64,000 nucleotides of DNA, taken from NCBI RefSeq assembly GCF_900172265.1, contig NZ_FWFK01000005.1, forward strand, positions 1 through 64,000, written 5' to 3'. The DNA comes from Roseivivax jejudonensis (lineage in GTDB: Bacteria > Pseudomonadota > Alphaproteobacteria > Rhodobacterales > Rhodobacteraceae). The stretch's first letter is position 1. Each line of letters starts with the position of its first letter. Shown one piece after another: positions 1-8,218 of this stretch. The translations under genes and the position numbers were made by a program. The notes under the pieces were generated by a model, which saw only the letters and a program-made list of their open reading frames with translations, was not told the DNA's origin and ran no database searches.

Positions 1-101
1 ACAACCATCACCGCCCGCACACGAGCCTCGACGGGCTTACCCCGCGGGAATACTTCAACAGGTCAGAGAAGGACCAAACCCGGAACGGACTAAACTTCTG
101 A
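1..101 (+). CDS. IS3-family transposase OrfB, C-terminal 32 residues (cut by window start)
   Basis: The reading frame opens at base 3 and ends at TGA 99-101. The peptide holds the hallmark IS3 OrfB C-terminus, with HRPHTSLDGLTPREY followed by a basic tail. OrfB is the integrase-like DDE subunit that moves IS3 elements. Only the tail after the catalytic Glu region is in the window, so it cannot be said whether the full transposase is intact. The stop lies just inside the element's right terminal repeat, as is usual for the IS407/IS51 branch. Family assignment is firm; the subgroup is inferred from the end sequence. Confidence 0.85.
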   Translation, partial: NHHRPHTSLDGLTPREYFNRSEKDQTRNGLNF

Positions 102-127
102 ACGAGGACAATCCGGGGAGCAGGTCA
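1..127 (+). mobile_element. Right end of an IS3-family (IS407-like) insertion sequence
   Basis: After the transposase stop the sequence ends in GGGGAGCAGGTCA at 115-127. This is the reverse of the TGACCTGCTCCCC terminus typical of IS407/IS51-type IS3 elements. The left end and most of the element lie outside the window, so target duplication cannot be checked. It sits beside a broken integrase, which fits a decaying island edge. Confidence 0.75.
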
Positions 128-401
128 GAGGCCAGGTCGATCTCCGGAAGAATCATCTTAGAGGCCTCGCGGGAGATGTGCGTGTCGCTGCGGAGAGCGT
201 CGGCTTCCATGACCTTGTTACTATCCGAAAATCCGTGTTGTCCGATACAACAAAGAGCGTTTGTGATGCCTTGAAGCACTTAAACATGGCCATTCTCAGT
301 TTGACTTCGACTCACCTGCCGCTGGGTCGGGCTCGATAGGAAGAAGTGAACATCCTGGCGCTTGCAGGGCTTCAGATCTTCGGTTTGTGCGTTGCCACGC
401 T
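102..401. other. Intergenic stretch between IS end and integrase
   Basis: About 270 bases remain after the IS terminus. A short open frame on the minus strand runs from about 279 into the IS end, but it has no recognisable domain and changes character at the IS boundary. It may be a remnant of a gene cut by the insertion. I see no RNA gene or clear regulatory site. Base composition is visibly less GC-rich than the region beyond 2.4 kb. Confidence 0.5.
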
Positions 402-1850
402 TCATCGCACGCGGAACCCAAGCTCGGAGGCAAGACGGTCAACCTCATCCCTGAGAACCGCGATCGGTCGCGGGGCCCATTTCACTGTCGCAAAGGAGAC
501 CATTTCCTGAAAGACGGCTCTCATCTTCAGGTCCGGCATAGAACCGTAAACGGGCCTGTTTCGAACCTGCCCGATGGAATGACCCATAAGGAAGGCGCGC
601 TCCTCGTTCGACATTTTTGCATGTATCATCCGGTTCTCGAAAGTGTGCCGAGTGCAGCCGATTGTGTAGTGTCTGGTTTCACCTTCCTCAGGCTTCGGGA
701 AAAGCTCGTTCTCCCGCATATATGCGTTCACCGTCGCTGAGTAGCCCTCCTTTCCGCGATACCGCGGAAAGCCGTTCGGATGCCGGCGCATGCATTCCAG
801 AGCTGCGCCAAGTAGAACCACTGGTCGTTTTGAGACCGAATTCTTGATCTGGCGTTTGTGCTCACCATCTGTGACCAGGCGCAGTTGAACATGCGGGATG
901 TCGTGATCGAGATGGATGTCGCGCGGACCCAGGTCGATGATCTCGGTCTGTCGACAACCGCACTCCGCAGAGATTGTCGCGATATCGCGTGCCTGGTCAT
1001 TTAGACCGCTCAAGCCGTTCTGTTTGATCAAGACGCTCTGGACCCACGGCATGGGGAAAGCGAGTTTGGACGTCTTCGTCTCCAATTCGGCCTTGAGGGG
1101 ATCGAGTCGAACACCTGCAAAAGAGTTCGTGCGCTGACTGCCCGGAACCTCGAACCATTCATAGTAGGCGTCGATCAGTTATCTGACGAATCGGAGCTTC
1201 TTCGTCACATACTCTGTCGTCACCTCTCCATCGTCGCGACGTTGCTTCCAACGACCCCGGTAGCGCAGAGCATCCTTTTCGGATATGTCCACAATCGGCC
1301 TGTCCGCAACGATCTGTGCGAACGAGGCCGCAGCCTGAATATACTTGTTCCGCCACATCCAGAGTTGGCGCGCGTTTTTTGCGGATATGTCCGCCTTCTT
1401 CAACTTCTCGATTATCTCCGGCATTTCGGAGATCCGCACCGGCGGCACGTCCAACGTTCCCAATGCCGCCGGAGCAAGCGCACTTCCGTGATCTTGCCGG
1501 CCTACCTTTTCGATCCGTTCAACAAGATCGTCGAGACGCCCGGCGATCAGCTGCTCCATCGGCTTGTATGAAAATCCGAGGGAATCGAGCAGGGACATGG
1601 CTGCGGTGTAGTTGTCAGCGGACGTGCAAGCTCCCGCCGACGAAAGCCGTGCTTCCCACTCTCTGAGCAGCGCCTGCCTCTTGACGGCGAACCTTGCCTT
1701 CGCATCCGGGTAGTCCTGCGTTCGCAGGGACTGGTTTACCTCCCGCCGGGCTTCGACCTCGGCGAACCTCTTCGGAACGCGAATTCGCATGTAGTAGACC
1801 CGGCCCCTGCGCTCGATGCCGTCAATACAAGTGTTCTCCTCGATCCTCAT
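402..1850 (-). pseudogene. Phage-type tyrosine integrase interrupted by an in-frame TAA
   Basis: Site-specific recombinase of the tyrosine family. The N-terminal part has the core-like domain seen in many alphaproteobacterial integrases (DUF6538 type, with YYMRIRVPKRF). The C-terminal part has the catalytic elements: box I Arg in CGCRQTE, TRHTFENR, the LMGHS motif and the nucleophile-region Tyr in VYGS. A TAA at 1179-1181 splits the frame; the frame continues without shift on both sides, so restoring one codon gives about 480 residues. ATG 1850 is preceded by a GGGG stretch; GTG 1874 is an alternative start. It lies next to an IS3 end, in less GC-rich DNA than the rest of the window. It may be dead, or the stop may be a sequencing error. 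Confidence 0.85.
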
Positions 1851-1944
1851 TCTGCCCCACAAACTGCCACACACAGGCTTTTCTTCCGACCGCTGCGTTC
1901 AGTGTCGGTAGCAGCGGTTTCCGCTGGAAAAGTGGGTGCTTAGC

Positions 1945-1972
1945 TTGGTCCACCAATCGCGGTATGATTGGT
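1945..1972. promoter_or_regulatory. Operator-like palindromes (TTGGTCCACCAA and ACCAATC-N7-GATTGGT)
   Basis: Two overlapping dyads share the ACCAA half. The TTGGT-NN-ACCAA form resembles operators bound by GntR/FadR-type repressors. No such regulator or target gene is adjacent, so it may be the remains of a promoter lost with the decay of the region. Assignment rests on symmetry only. Confidence 0.3.
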
Positions 1973-2025
1973 CAATGATGCCTATCACCGGCACCAGATT
2001 TCCCTTTAGGGACAGATGACGTGCG

Positions 2026-2054
2026 GGCCGCTCAACCGAGCGGCCTTTGTCGTT
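2026..2054 (+). terminator. Intrinsic terminator
   Basis: GGCCGCTC (2026-2033), loop AACC, GAGCGGCC (2038-2045), then TTTGTCGTTT. This is a strong rightward terminator shape, yet no intact rightward gene precedes it. It may belong to a lost gene or RNA at the island boundary. Confidence 0.7.
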
Positions 2055-2414
2055 TCGCGGGTATCGAGCCGCCTCAAGACCCGGCCCTTACTTGGACAGT
2101 GCCGGTTTCCGTTCCGGGATTTCTTGTTGCCGAGCGCCGCTCTGCTGCCCTCTGGCGCGCGCCACGTTTATGGCCGCGCAGCCCGCAAAACGCCGGTTCG
2201 CACCTGTCTTGCGTGTGGATAACCGGCGATCCCCGTGGGCCGGCGCAGCGTCGCAGCCGCAGCCGCGCGGCGCCGACCTTCATCCTGACGAAATCTATCG
2301 GCTATTGCCCTTCGGCGGAAAACATGCTCGGAGTCGGCAAGACTTCCGTATGCCAGCCAATGTCCGAAGCCACGCATGCGCCATTCTTCATGACGCACCG
2401 AACAGGACTCGGAC

Positions 2415-2849
2415 ATGACCACAGTAAGACCCCTGGCCGCCGCAGCCGCGCTGTGCGGCGCCGCCGCGATGTCGCCCGCCGCCGCACAGGAAGATCTGGG
2501 GGCGCGCCTCTCGATCGAACTCAATGCCGCCGAAACCGACGGCGAAAGCTGCAAAATGTCCTTTGTGGTGCTCAATGGGCATGACAGCGACGTCGCACAG
2601 GCGGTCTTCGAAACGGTTCTCTTCGATGCAGATGGCCAGGTCGACCGTCTGACGCTGTTCGACTTCGGCGCTTTGCCCGCCGGCCGACCGCGCGTTCGAC
2701 AGTTCGTGATCTCGGGCACGCCCTGCGACGGGCTGGGCCGGGTGCTCTTCAACGGCGCCGACCGCTGCGAGGCCGAGGCGCTCGATCCCGCCGCCTGTGA
2801 AACCGACATCCGGCTCGAAAGCCGCACCGACATCGAGGTGATCGGATGA
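2415..2849 (+). CDS. Secreted protein of unknown function, first gene of the TonB operon
   Basis: 144 residues. Residues 1-24 form a signal peptide with an Ala-rich core and a likely cleavage after AAA (before QED). The mature part is acidic and has four cysteines (in GESC, GTPC, DRCE and AACE), which could form two disulfides in the periplasm. No family is recognised. Its TGA overlaps the exbB start (ATGA), so it is translationally coupled to the proton-channel subunits and probably assists that TonB system or its receptor. The start has an AGGACTCGG leader. Function is inferred from context only. Confidence 0.7.
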   Translation: MTTVRPLAAAAALCGAAAMSPAAAQEDLGARLSIELNAAETDGESCKMSFVVLNGHDSDVAQAVFETVLFDADGQVDRLTLFDFGALPAGRPRVRQFVISGTPCDGLGRVLFNGADRCEAEALDPAACETDIRLESRTDIEVIG

Positions 2850-3508
2850 CCGGTCTCACCGACGCCATTCAGCGGGTCGCCGATCTCGGCGGTCCGGTCG
2901 TGTTGCTGCTGATCGCGGTGTCGATCGTGACGCTCGCGGTCGTGCTCTACAAGCTCTGGCAATTCAGCCGCGCCGGCGTGGGCCGGCATACGGCGCTGGC
3001 CGAGGCCGTTTCGGCGTGGGATCGCGGCGATCGTTCGGCCGCGCGCGCCGCACTCGGCCGGTCGAAAAGCTACCTCGCCCCGGTCATCGACATGGCGCTC
3101 GGCGCCGGCTCGAGCGCCGCGACGCGGCTGGAGGCCGAGGCCGAAACCCGCTTCGCCCGCCTGGAGCGCGGCCTGCGCTTTCTCGATTCCGTCGCGCAGC
3201 TGGCGCCGCTTCTCGGCCTCTTCGGCACGGTTCTGGGCATGATCGAGGCGTTCCAGGCGTTGCAGGAGGCGGGGTCTCAGGTTGATCCGTCGATCCTGGC
3301 CGGCGGCATTTGGGTGGCACTGCTGACCACGGCCGTGGGCCTCGTCGTGGCGATGCCGACGGCGCTGGCGCTCAGCTGGTTCGAGGCGCGGATGGATTCC
3401 GAGCGGGTGACCGCGAGCCGCGCCATCCACACGATCCTCGCTCCGCAAGGTCGCGGCGGACTCACGAACGCCGCAGCCGAACCGGGGCGCGCACCCGCCC
3501 ATGCGTAA
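2846..3508 (+). CDS. exbB: ExbB/MotA/TolQ-family proton channel subunit
   Basis: 220 residues. It forms the inner-membrane proton channel that energises TonB. Three membrane segments are visible: about residues 13-37, about 115-138 (with APLLGLFGTVLGM, the family signature) and about 155-180 (GIWVALLTTAVGLVVAMP, including the channel Thr). The long cytoplasmic loop between the first two segments fits ExbB/TolQ. It overlaps the genes on both sides by 4 and 8 bases, in a five-gene operon with two ExbD genes and tonB. TolQ is less likely because no tolA, tolB or pal is nearby. Confidence 0.9.
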   Translation: MTGLTDAIQRVADLGGPVVLLLIAVSIVTLAVVLYKLWQFSRAGVGRHTALAEAVSAWDRGDRSAARAALGRSKSYLAPVIDMALGAGSSAATRLEAEAETRFARLERGLRFLDSVAQLAPLLGLFGTVLGMIEAFQALQEAGSQVDPSILAGGIWVALLTTAVGLVVAMPTALALSWFEARMDSERVTASRAIHTILAPQGRGGLTNAAAEPGRAPAHA

Positions 3509-3881
3509 GACCCGGACACGGCGGCGGTTGTCGATGACATCGCTGATCGATGTCATCTTTCTCCTGCTGCTCTTCTTCATGCTGACGTCGACCTTCTCCA
3601 AGTTCTCGGAAGTGGAGCTGACCGCGGCGGCGCGTGCGTCGTCCGCCACCGGCAATTCGCCTCCGCTCTTCCTCCAGCTCGGGGCGGACGACATCCGCCT
3701 GAACGGCGAAGCGGTCGCTCTCGAGGATCTCCCGGGCGCGCTCGACCCCGAGACCGCCGAGGGCGCGCGCGTCCTGCTGGTCGCGTTGCGCGACGGGGTG
3801 ACCGCCCAACGCCTGACGGATCTTCTGGTGGCGATCCGCGGTCTCGACAACGTCACGCCCACCGTGATGGGGGCCTCATGA
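3501..3881 (+). CDS. exbD: ExbD-family protein 1 (keeps the membrane Asp)
   Basis: 126 residues. One membrane segment near the N-terminus follows a basic stretch; the essential proton-carrying aspartate is present (D17 in SLIDVIFLLLLFF), with a periplasmic domain after it. ExbD works as a dimer inside the ExbB pentamer and couples proton flow to TonB. Overlaps exbB by 8 bases and the next exbD by 4 (ATGA). Confidence 0.9.
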   Translation: MRKTRTRRRLSMTSLIDVIFLLLLFFMLTSTFSKFSEVELTAAARASSATGNSPPLFLQLGADDIRLNGEAVALEDLPGALDPETAEGARVLLVALRDGVTAQRLTDLLVAIRGLDNVTPTVMGAS

Positions 3882-4279
3882 GAGCGCGACCGAAGCGGGC
3901 GGCCCGTGAGCCGACCATCGCCCTCATCAATATCGTCTTCCTGATGCTCGTGTTCTTCATGGTCGCCGGCACGCTCGCGGCGCCGCTCGACGGAGACCTG
4001 ACCCTCGTGCAGACGCGCGACCTCGAAGGCCGGGCGCCGCCGGACGCGTTGGTTGTGCATCCCGACGGACGGCTGAGCTATCGCGGCGACGACGTGGCCT
4101 CGGCGGCGGACTATCTCGACCGGACCGACGCCGAGACGATGCCGGGCGACTCCGGACCAAGCGTGCGAATCGTGCCCGACCGCGATCTCGACGCGTCACA
4201 GCTGGTGCGCATCGCCGGAGAACTGCGCGCGGCGGGCGCGGCGCGCGTGCTCGTGGTGACCGAACGGGGGCTCGAGTGA
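3878..4279 (+). CDS. ExbD-family protein 2, membrane Asp replaced by Asn
   Basis: 133 residues with the same layout as its neighbour: basic N-terminus, one membrane helix and a periplasmic domain. At the position of the proton-carrying Asp it has Asn (N18, in ALINIVFLMLVFF). A single ExbD of this kind should not carry protons, so it probably pairs with the Asp-bearing ExbD1 in a mixed dimer. The gene is intact and tightly packed (ATGA with exbD1, GTGA with tonB), which argues against decay. Confidence 0.85.
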   Translation: MRARPKRAAREPTIALINIVFLMLVFFMVAGTLAAPLDGDLTLVQTRDLEGRAPPDALVVHPDGRLSYRGDDVASAADYLDRTDAETMPGDSGPSVRIVPDRDLDASQLVRIAGELRAAGAARVLVVTERGLE

Positions 4280-5469
4280 CCCGCGGCGTGACCTCATCGA
4301 CCGCGGCGAAGATCGGCGCGCTGCTCGCCGCTGGCGCCGCGCATGTCGCCGTGGCGCTCGCGCTCCATGCCGACGAACGGCCCGAGATCGAAGGCGCGCA
4401 GGGCGGACAATCCGCTCGCATGGGCACGTTCGCCGATCTCGTCGAGGGCACGATGGACACCGAGGACACGGAGGAGCGCGCCCGGCCCGCACCGCCAGAT
4501 CCCAGCCCCACAGGACCGACGCCGGAGGAAACTGCCCGGGACACCCCCGAAGCGGCTGACCGGCCGGAACCGGACGTGACCGACAGAAGCGCGCCCGTAA
4601 CCGCGGCGGATCGCGCCCGGCCCGAGGCTGTCACGGCGCCCACCGCGTCTGCGACGCCCGAGGTCGGGCCGGACACCGATACCCCGTCGCCGGATGCCCT
4701 GGCCGCCCTGCTCCCGCAGCGGCCGGACGGCCGCGTCACCGTGACGGCAGAGCGCGCGGAGCCCGTGGAGCCGGAGCCCCTGACACCCACGACACCGGAC
4801 GCCGAAGCGCCGCCCGAGGTTAACACGCCCCAAACGGCCCAGCCGGTCGCGCCCGAACCGCTCGAGCCCGTCGCACCCGAGAGTCCCGAGCGGGCGGAGC
4901 CGCCTCTCGAGACGGTCGAATCGGACGAACCGGATAACGCCGCGCCGACGCGGTCGCTCCGGCCGATGCAGCGGAGCGCGGAGTTCGAGGAGGAGCACCG
5001 GCCGCCACCCCCGCCGCCCGAGCCCGAGCGCGCGGCGCCCCAACCGCAGCGCCGACAGACCGCAGAGCCGCAGCGGCAGGAGCAACCCGCGCAGCAGCGG
5101 CGCGGCAACGCCTCGCAATCCGCCCAAGCGGGCTCGGCCACTGGCCAGGCGCAGTCGCAATCCACCCGGCAAGGAACGCGCCAGGGCACCGCGCCGCAAT
5201 CCGGCAACGCCGCCGCCAGCAACTATCCCGGGCAGGTCATGGCACGGATCAACCGCGTCGGCCGACCGCGCATGAACCGCCGCGGACGCACGCGCGTCAG
5301 CTTCACGATCGCGGGGTCCGGCGGGCTGGCCGCGCTCGGCATCGCGGCCAGCTCCGGCGCGAGCGCGCTCGATCAGACCGCCATCCAGATCATCCGCCGC
5401 GCGGCGCCCTTCCCGCCGCCACCACCGGGCGCGAACCGCAGTTACTCCATCTGGATCGAATTCCGCTGA
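4276..5469 (+). CDS. tonB: TonB-like energy transducer, long Pro/Glu-rich linker
   Basis: 397 residues, GTG start overlapping the exbD2 stop (GTGA). A membrane anchor lies near residues 10-30, followed by a long linker rich in Pro, Glu, Ala and Thr (about 40-280) that spans the periplasm, then a Gln-rich stretch. The C-terminal 85 residues form a TonB domain (YPGQVMARINRVGRPR, ending YSIWIEFR). It transmits the ExbBD proton energy to the outer-membrane receptor, most likely the one encoded next. Longer than E. coli TonB (about 240), as is common in this group. Confidence 0.88.
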   Translation: MTRGVTSSTAAKIGALLAAGAAHVAVALALHADERPEIEGAQGGQSARMGTFADLVEGTMDTEDTEERARPAPPDPSPTGPTPEETARDTPEAADRPEPDVTDRSAPVTAADRARPEAVTAPTASATPEVGPDTDTPSPDALAALLPQRPDGRVTVTAERAEPVEPEPLTPTTPDAEAPPEVNTPQTAQPVAPEPLEPVAPESPERAEPPLETVESDEPDNAAPTRSLRPMQRSAEFEEEHRPPPPPPEPERAAPQPQRRQTAEPQRQEQPAQQRRGNASQSAQAGSATGQAQSQSTRQGTRQGTAPQSGNAAASNYPGQVMARINRVGRPRMNRRGRTRVSFTIAGSGGLAALGIAASSGASALDQTAIQIIRRAAPFPPPPPGANRSYSIWIEFR

Positions 5470-5668
5470 CCGGTCGCAGCGGCACTCTGGCCACTGATAT
5501 GCGTCTCTGTATCGTCCCAATCTCCACCTGTTGCCAGCCGGCCGCCAATCTTCGGGACGCGCAACAATGGCTTTTGATGCACTTGCATGATATGACGCGA
5601 CTCCGTAGATCAGGACGCGAGAAGCCAGGGCACATCCCCAGCCAGACAAGGAAGACAGGGGATAGTCC
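5470..5668. promoter_or_regulatory. Leader region of the TonB-dependent receptor
   Basis: 199 bases between tonB and the receptor gene. A near-palindrome ATGCACTTGCAT lies at about 5577-5588 and could be an operator for a metal regulator, but it does not match a Fur, Irr or RirA box closely. A GCCACTG heptamer occurs, but there is no B12 box, so I do not call a riboswitch. A GACAGGGGA Shine-Dalgarno precedes the receptor ATG. Confidence 0.35.
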
Positions 5669-7612
5669 ATGCAGATCTTACGCCCGCTCGGGCTTTCGTC
5701 CGCCAGCCTGGCCGCGCTCGTTGCGGCAGGGGCGCTCCAGGCCCAGGAACTCACCTACGAACTCGATCCTCTGATCGTGGAAGGGCGCGACGACTTCGTC
5801 GGCGCGGCGGATCGGGCGACGTCGATGTACGTCTCGGATCTCGAGCTGGAGCGCGCGCGCACCGGCGACCTCAAGGATGCCTTCGCCGGGATCGCGTCGG
5901 TGTCGGTCGGCGGGGGTATCCCGGTGGCGCAGAAGATCTTCGTCAACGGCGTGGACATGCTGAACCTCGGCGTGTCCATCGACGGCGCGGCACAGAACAA
6001 CCGCGCCTTCCACCACGTGACCGCGAACGCCATCGATCCGGGCCTGCTGAAAGAGGTGCGCGCCGACGCTACGATCTCGCCCGCGGATGCGGGGCCCCAT
6101 GCGCTCGCAGGGTCGGTCGTGTTCGAAACGCTCGACGCGAGCGACCTGCTCTCCGAGGGGGACAATTTCGGCGGCAACGTCCGCCTGAGCTACGGCGACA
6201 ACGGCGAGACGTTCCAGAGGGCGCTGACCGTCACCGGCCGCTCGGGCGGGTTTTCGTGGCTCGGCTACGCCAAGCGCGCGACGGGCGAGGACTACGAGAC
6301 CGGCGACGGTCATGTGATCGGCGGCACCGCGGCCGACCTCGACAGCGTGCTGGGCAAGGTCGCCTACGAGACCGAGACGGGCCATCGCATCGAATTCTCG
6401 GGCCTGCAGCTTGAAGATCAGTCGTACCGGCAATGGCGCGCGAATTTCGGCGGCCCGGCCCGCCCCGGCGAAGGGCTGCGGTTCTACGACACGACGCGCA
6501 AGAGCTACTCGCTGACCTACGAGACGACGCAGGCCACCGGCCTCGTCGATCCGATGGTGAAGCTCGGCTATTCCGAAAGCGATGTCATCGTCGACGAACC
6601 CTATGACAGCAACGGCCTGTCCTGGACCAAATCGGCGACCGTGCAGAACACCTTCAACCTGAGCGGCGACAACACGATCGTGGCCGGGATCGACTACCGG
6701 AACAGCTTTGGCGAGTACGACAGCCCGCTCTACTCCGAATATTACACCGAGGAGAGCCGCAACACCGGCGTCTTCGTGCAGGCCCGCATCACCCCGATCG
6801 ACCGGCTCCGGTTGTCCTTCGGCGCGCGCTACGACTGGCAGGAGTTCGAGGGCGTGGAGGGTCAGGACGTCTCCCACTCCGGTGCCTCGGCAAACCTGTC
6901 GGCCCGCTACGCGGTGACCGATGCCTTCACGCTGCGCGGTGGTGTGTCATCCGTGTTCGGCGGCATCGATATCGAGGACAACTACATCTACTACGAGTTC
7001 CTGCCGCCCTACGATTACGGCGATCTCGAACCCAGCCGCGCGCGCAATGCCACGCTGGGCTTCGACTACGAGGTGGCCGGCCTCACCCTGAGCGGCGAGC
7101 TGTTCAAGACCGAGATCGAAAATGCCAGGGGCGGCCCGGACAATTTCGACTTCGAAAGCCAGGGCTTCAATCTGGGGGCGACCTACGGCTGGGCGAGCGG
7201 CTTTGCGCGTGCGACCCTGTCCAAGAGCGACGTGACAGTGGGCGGCGAGCGCGCGGACGGATACGACACTCTCGATTTCGGCGCGCCGCTCGGCACCGTG
7301 ATCGCCTTCGAGGTCGAGCAGGATACCGGCGTCGCCGGTCTTCGCGTCGGTGGCGGGATCGACGCGGCACTCGACTACGAGATCCCGGAAAAGAGCTACG
7401 CCACCGAGGACCTCGAGGGCTATCACGCCGTGAACGTCTTTGCCGAATACGTGCCGCCGCGCTTCGACAACATCACGCTCCGGACCGAGGTCACCAACCT
7501 CTTCGATGCCGAATATGCCGACCGCGCGACCTACGGCAGCGATTTCCCGGACGTGACGACGCTTCGCGAGCCGGGGCGGACCGTATCGATCACGGCTGTC
7601 GCCCGGTTCTAG
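5669..7612 (+). CDS. TonB-dependent outer-membrane receptor
   Basis: 647 residues. Signal peptide 1-25 (cleavage after ALQA), a TonB-box-like LDPLIVEG right after it, a plug domain to about residue 165 (VNGVDMLNLGVSIDGAAQNN is typical of plug strands), then a beta-barrel ending in the aromatic signature VARF. The plug resembles receptors annotated for haem or other metal chelates in Rhodobacterales and Vibrio, but no ligand residue can be named. Placed 200 bases after its own TonB/ExbBD genes, it probably uses them. Without a B12 riboswitch, cobalamin uptake is possible but unsupported. Confidence 0.9.
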   Translation: MQILRPLGLSSASLAALVAAGALQAQELTYELDPLIVEGRDDFVGAADRATSMYVSDLELERARTGDLKDAFAGIASVSVGGGIPVAQKIFVNGVDMLNLGVSIDGAAQNNRAFHHVTANAIDPGLLKEVRADATISPADAGPHALAGSVVFETLDASDLLSEGDNFGGNVRLSYGDNGETFQRALTVTGRSGGFSWLGYAKRATGEDYETGDGHVIGGTAADLDSVLGKVAYETETGHRIEFSGLQLEDQSYRQWRANFGGPARPGEGLRFYDTTRKSYSLTYETTQATGLVDPMVKLGYSESDVIVDEPYDSNGLSWTKSATVQNTFNLSGDNTIVAGIDYRNSFGEYDSPLYSEYYTEESRNTGVFVQARITPIDRLRLSFGARYDWQEFEGVEGQDVSHSGASANLSARYAVTDAFTLRGGVSSVFGGIDIEDNYIYYEFLPPYDYGDLEPSRARNATLGFDYEVAGLTLSGELFKTEIENARGGPDNFDFESQGFNLGATYGWASGFARATLSKSDVTVGGERADGYDTLDFGAPLGTVIAFEVEQDTGVAGLRVGGGIDAALDYEIPEKSYATEDLEGYHAVNVFAEYVPPRFDNITLRTEVTNLFDAEYADRATYGSDFPDVTTLREPGRTVSITAVARF

Positions 7613-7625
7613 GCCGGATGCCCCG

Positions 7626-7650
7626 CCGCCGGCGCCCGACGCGCCGGCGG
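7626..7650. terminator. Hairpin between convergent genes
   Basis: A perfect 10-bp stem CCGCCGGCGC/GCGCCGGCGG with a 5-base loop lies between the receptor stop and the end of the marR gene. It has no T-tract but can act from both sides, as GC-rich hairpins between convergent genes often do. Confidence 0.5.
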
Positions 7651-7656
7651 CAACTC

Positions 7657-8160
7657 TCACGGATAAAGCCGGATGAGCAGCCGCGCGAGTGCGTAGGCCT
7701 CGTCGGTGGTCAGCCGGCCCCCGATCTCTTCGCGGATGACCGCCTCGTAGGTGGGCCAGACGCTCTGATGCAGGCCCTGACCCGCGCCGGTCAGGGTCAG
7801 GATCAGGCCGCGGCCCCGGCCCGGTCTCGGGCTGCGCGCGATCCATCCCTTCTCGGCCATCCGCCCGACCTGCCGCGACAGCGCGTATTGTGGCGTGAAC
7901 AGGCGCTGTTCAAGCTCGTGCATCGCGAGGCCGTCCGGCCCGGCCCGCTCGATCTCCACCAGGATCTCGTACCATACAGGATCTTCGAGCCCCGCGCGCC
8001 GCAACGCGCGCACGATGCGCGGTGTCATGCTGCGCTGCACCCGCAGAAGGTTGAACCACACACGGTTCAGCCCGATGCGCGGATCGTCGTCCGTGGCGAA
8101 CGGATCCAGCGGCAGCGCCCCGCCACCGTTACCGTTTTGGCTATCGTCACTCTGCGTCAC
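7657..8160 (-). CDS. MarR-family transcriptional regulator
   Basis: 167 residues. GTG 8160 is chosen as start because an AGAGG element lies about 8 bases upstream; the frame is open further but looks non-coding there. A winged helix-turn-helix of the MarR type is recognisable (HELEQRLFTPQYALSRQVGRM as recognition region, then the wing with RGRGLILTLTGAGQ). MarR proteins act as dimers that release DNA on binding small ligands or on oxidation. It lies 58 bases downstream of dgoA on the same strand and converges on the receptor gene; its target is unknown. Confidence 0.82.
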   Translation of the reverse strand: MTQSDDSQNGNGGGALPLDPFATDDDPRIGLNRVWFNLLRVQRSMTPRIVRALRRAGLEDPVWYEILVEIERAGPDGLAMHELEQRLFTPQYALSRQVGRMAEKGWIARSPRPGRGRGLILTLTGAGQGLHQSVWPTYEAVIREEIGGRLTTDEAYALARLLIRLYP

Positions 8161-8218
8161 CGATACCCGCCTCTTTGTGCCCGGCGCAGCATCGGGGTGA
8201 CGCCGGCACGCCACATGC

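Larger units (their letters stand above)
1851..2414. other. Dyad-rich intergenic region at the island boundary
   Basis: This 564-base gap separates the broken integrase from the TonB operon. Its left third carries several small perfect dyads: CAGCGG/CCGCTG at 1912-1926, TTGGTCCACCAA at 1945-1956, ACCAATC/GATTGGT at 1952-1972 and TCCCTTTAGGGA at 2001-2012, then an intrinsic terminator at 2026. From about 2055 to 2414 I see no gene, tRNA or riboswitch; the promoter of the downstream operon must lie there. An attachment site is possible but no tRNA half was found. Confidence 0.5.

Noticed and set aside
1890-2025. Possible tRNA or tmRNA 3' end as attachment site for the integrase
   Set aside because: A CACCGGCACCA-like end is present, but no T-loop (TTCRA) or acceptor partner could be found on either strand.
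2168-4060. Long leftward open frame over the ExbB/ExbD genes
   Set aside because: Opposite-strand shadow; the plus-strand genes have clear families and overlaps.
5489-5495. GCCACTG heptamer before the TonB-dependent receptor, as in cobalamin riboswitches
   Set aside because: No B12 box, no GGGAA block and no closing stem in the 199-base leader.
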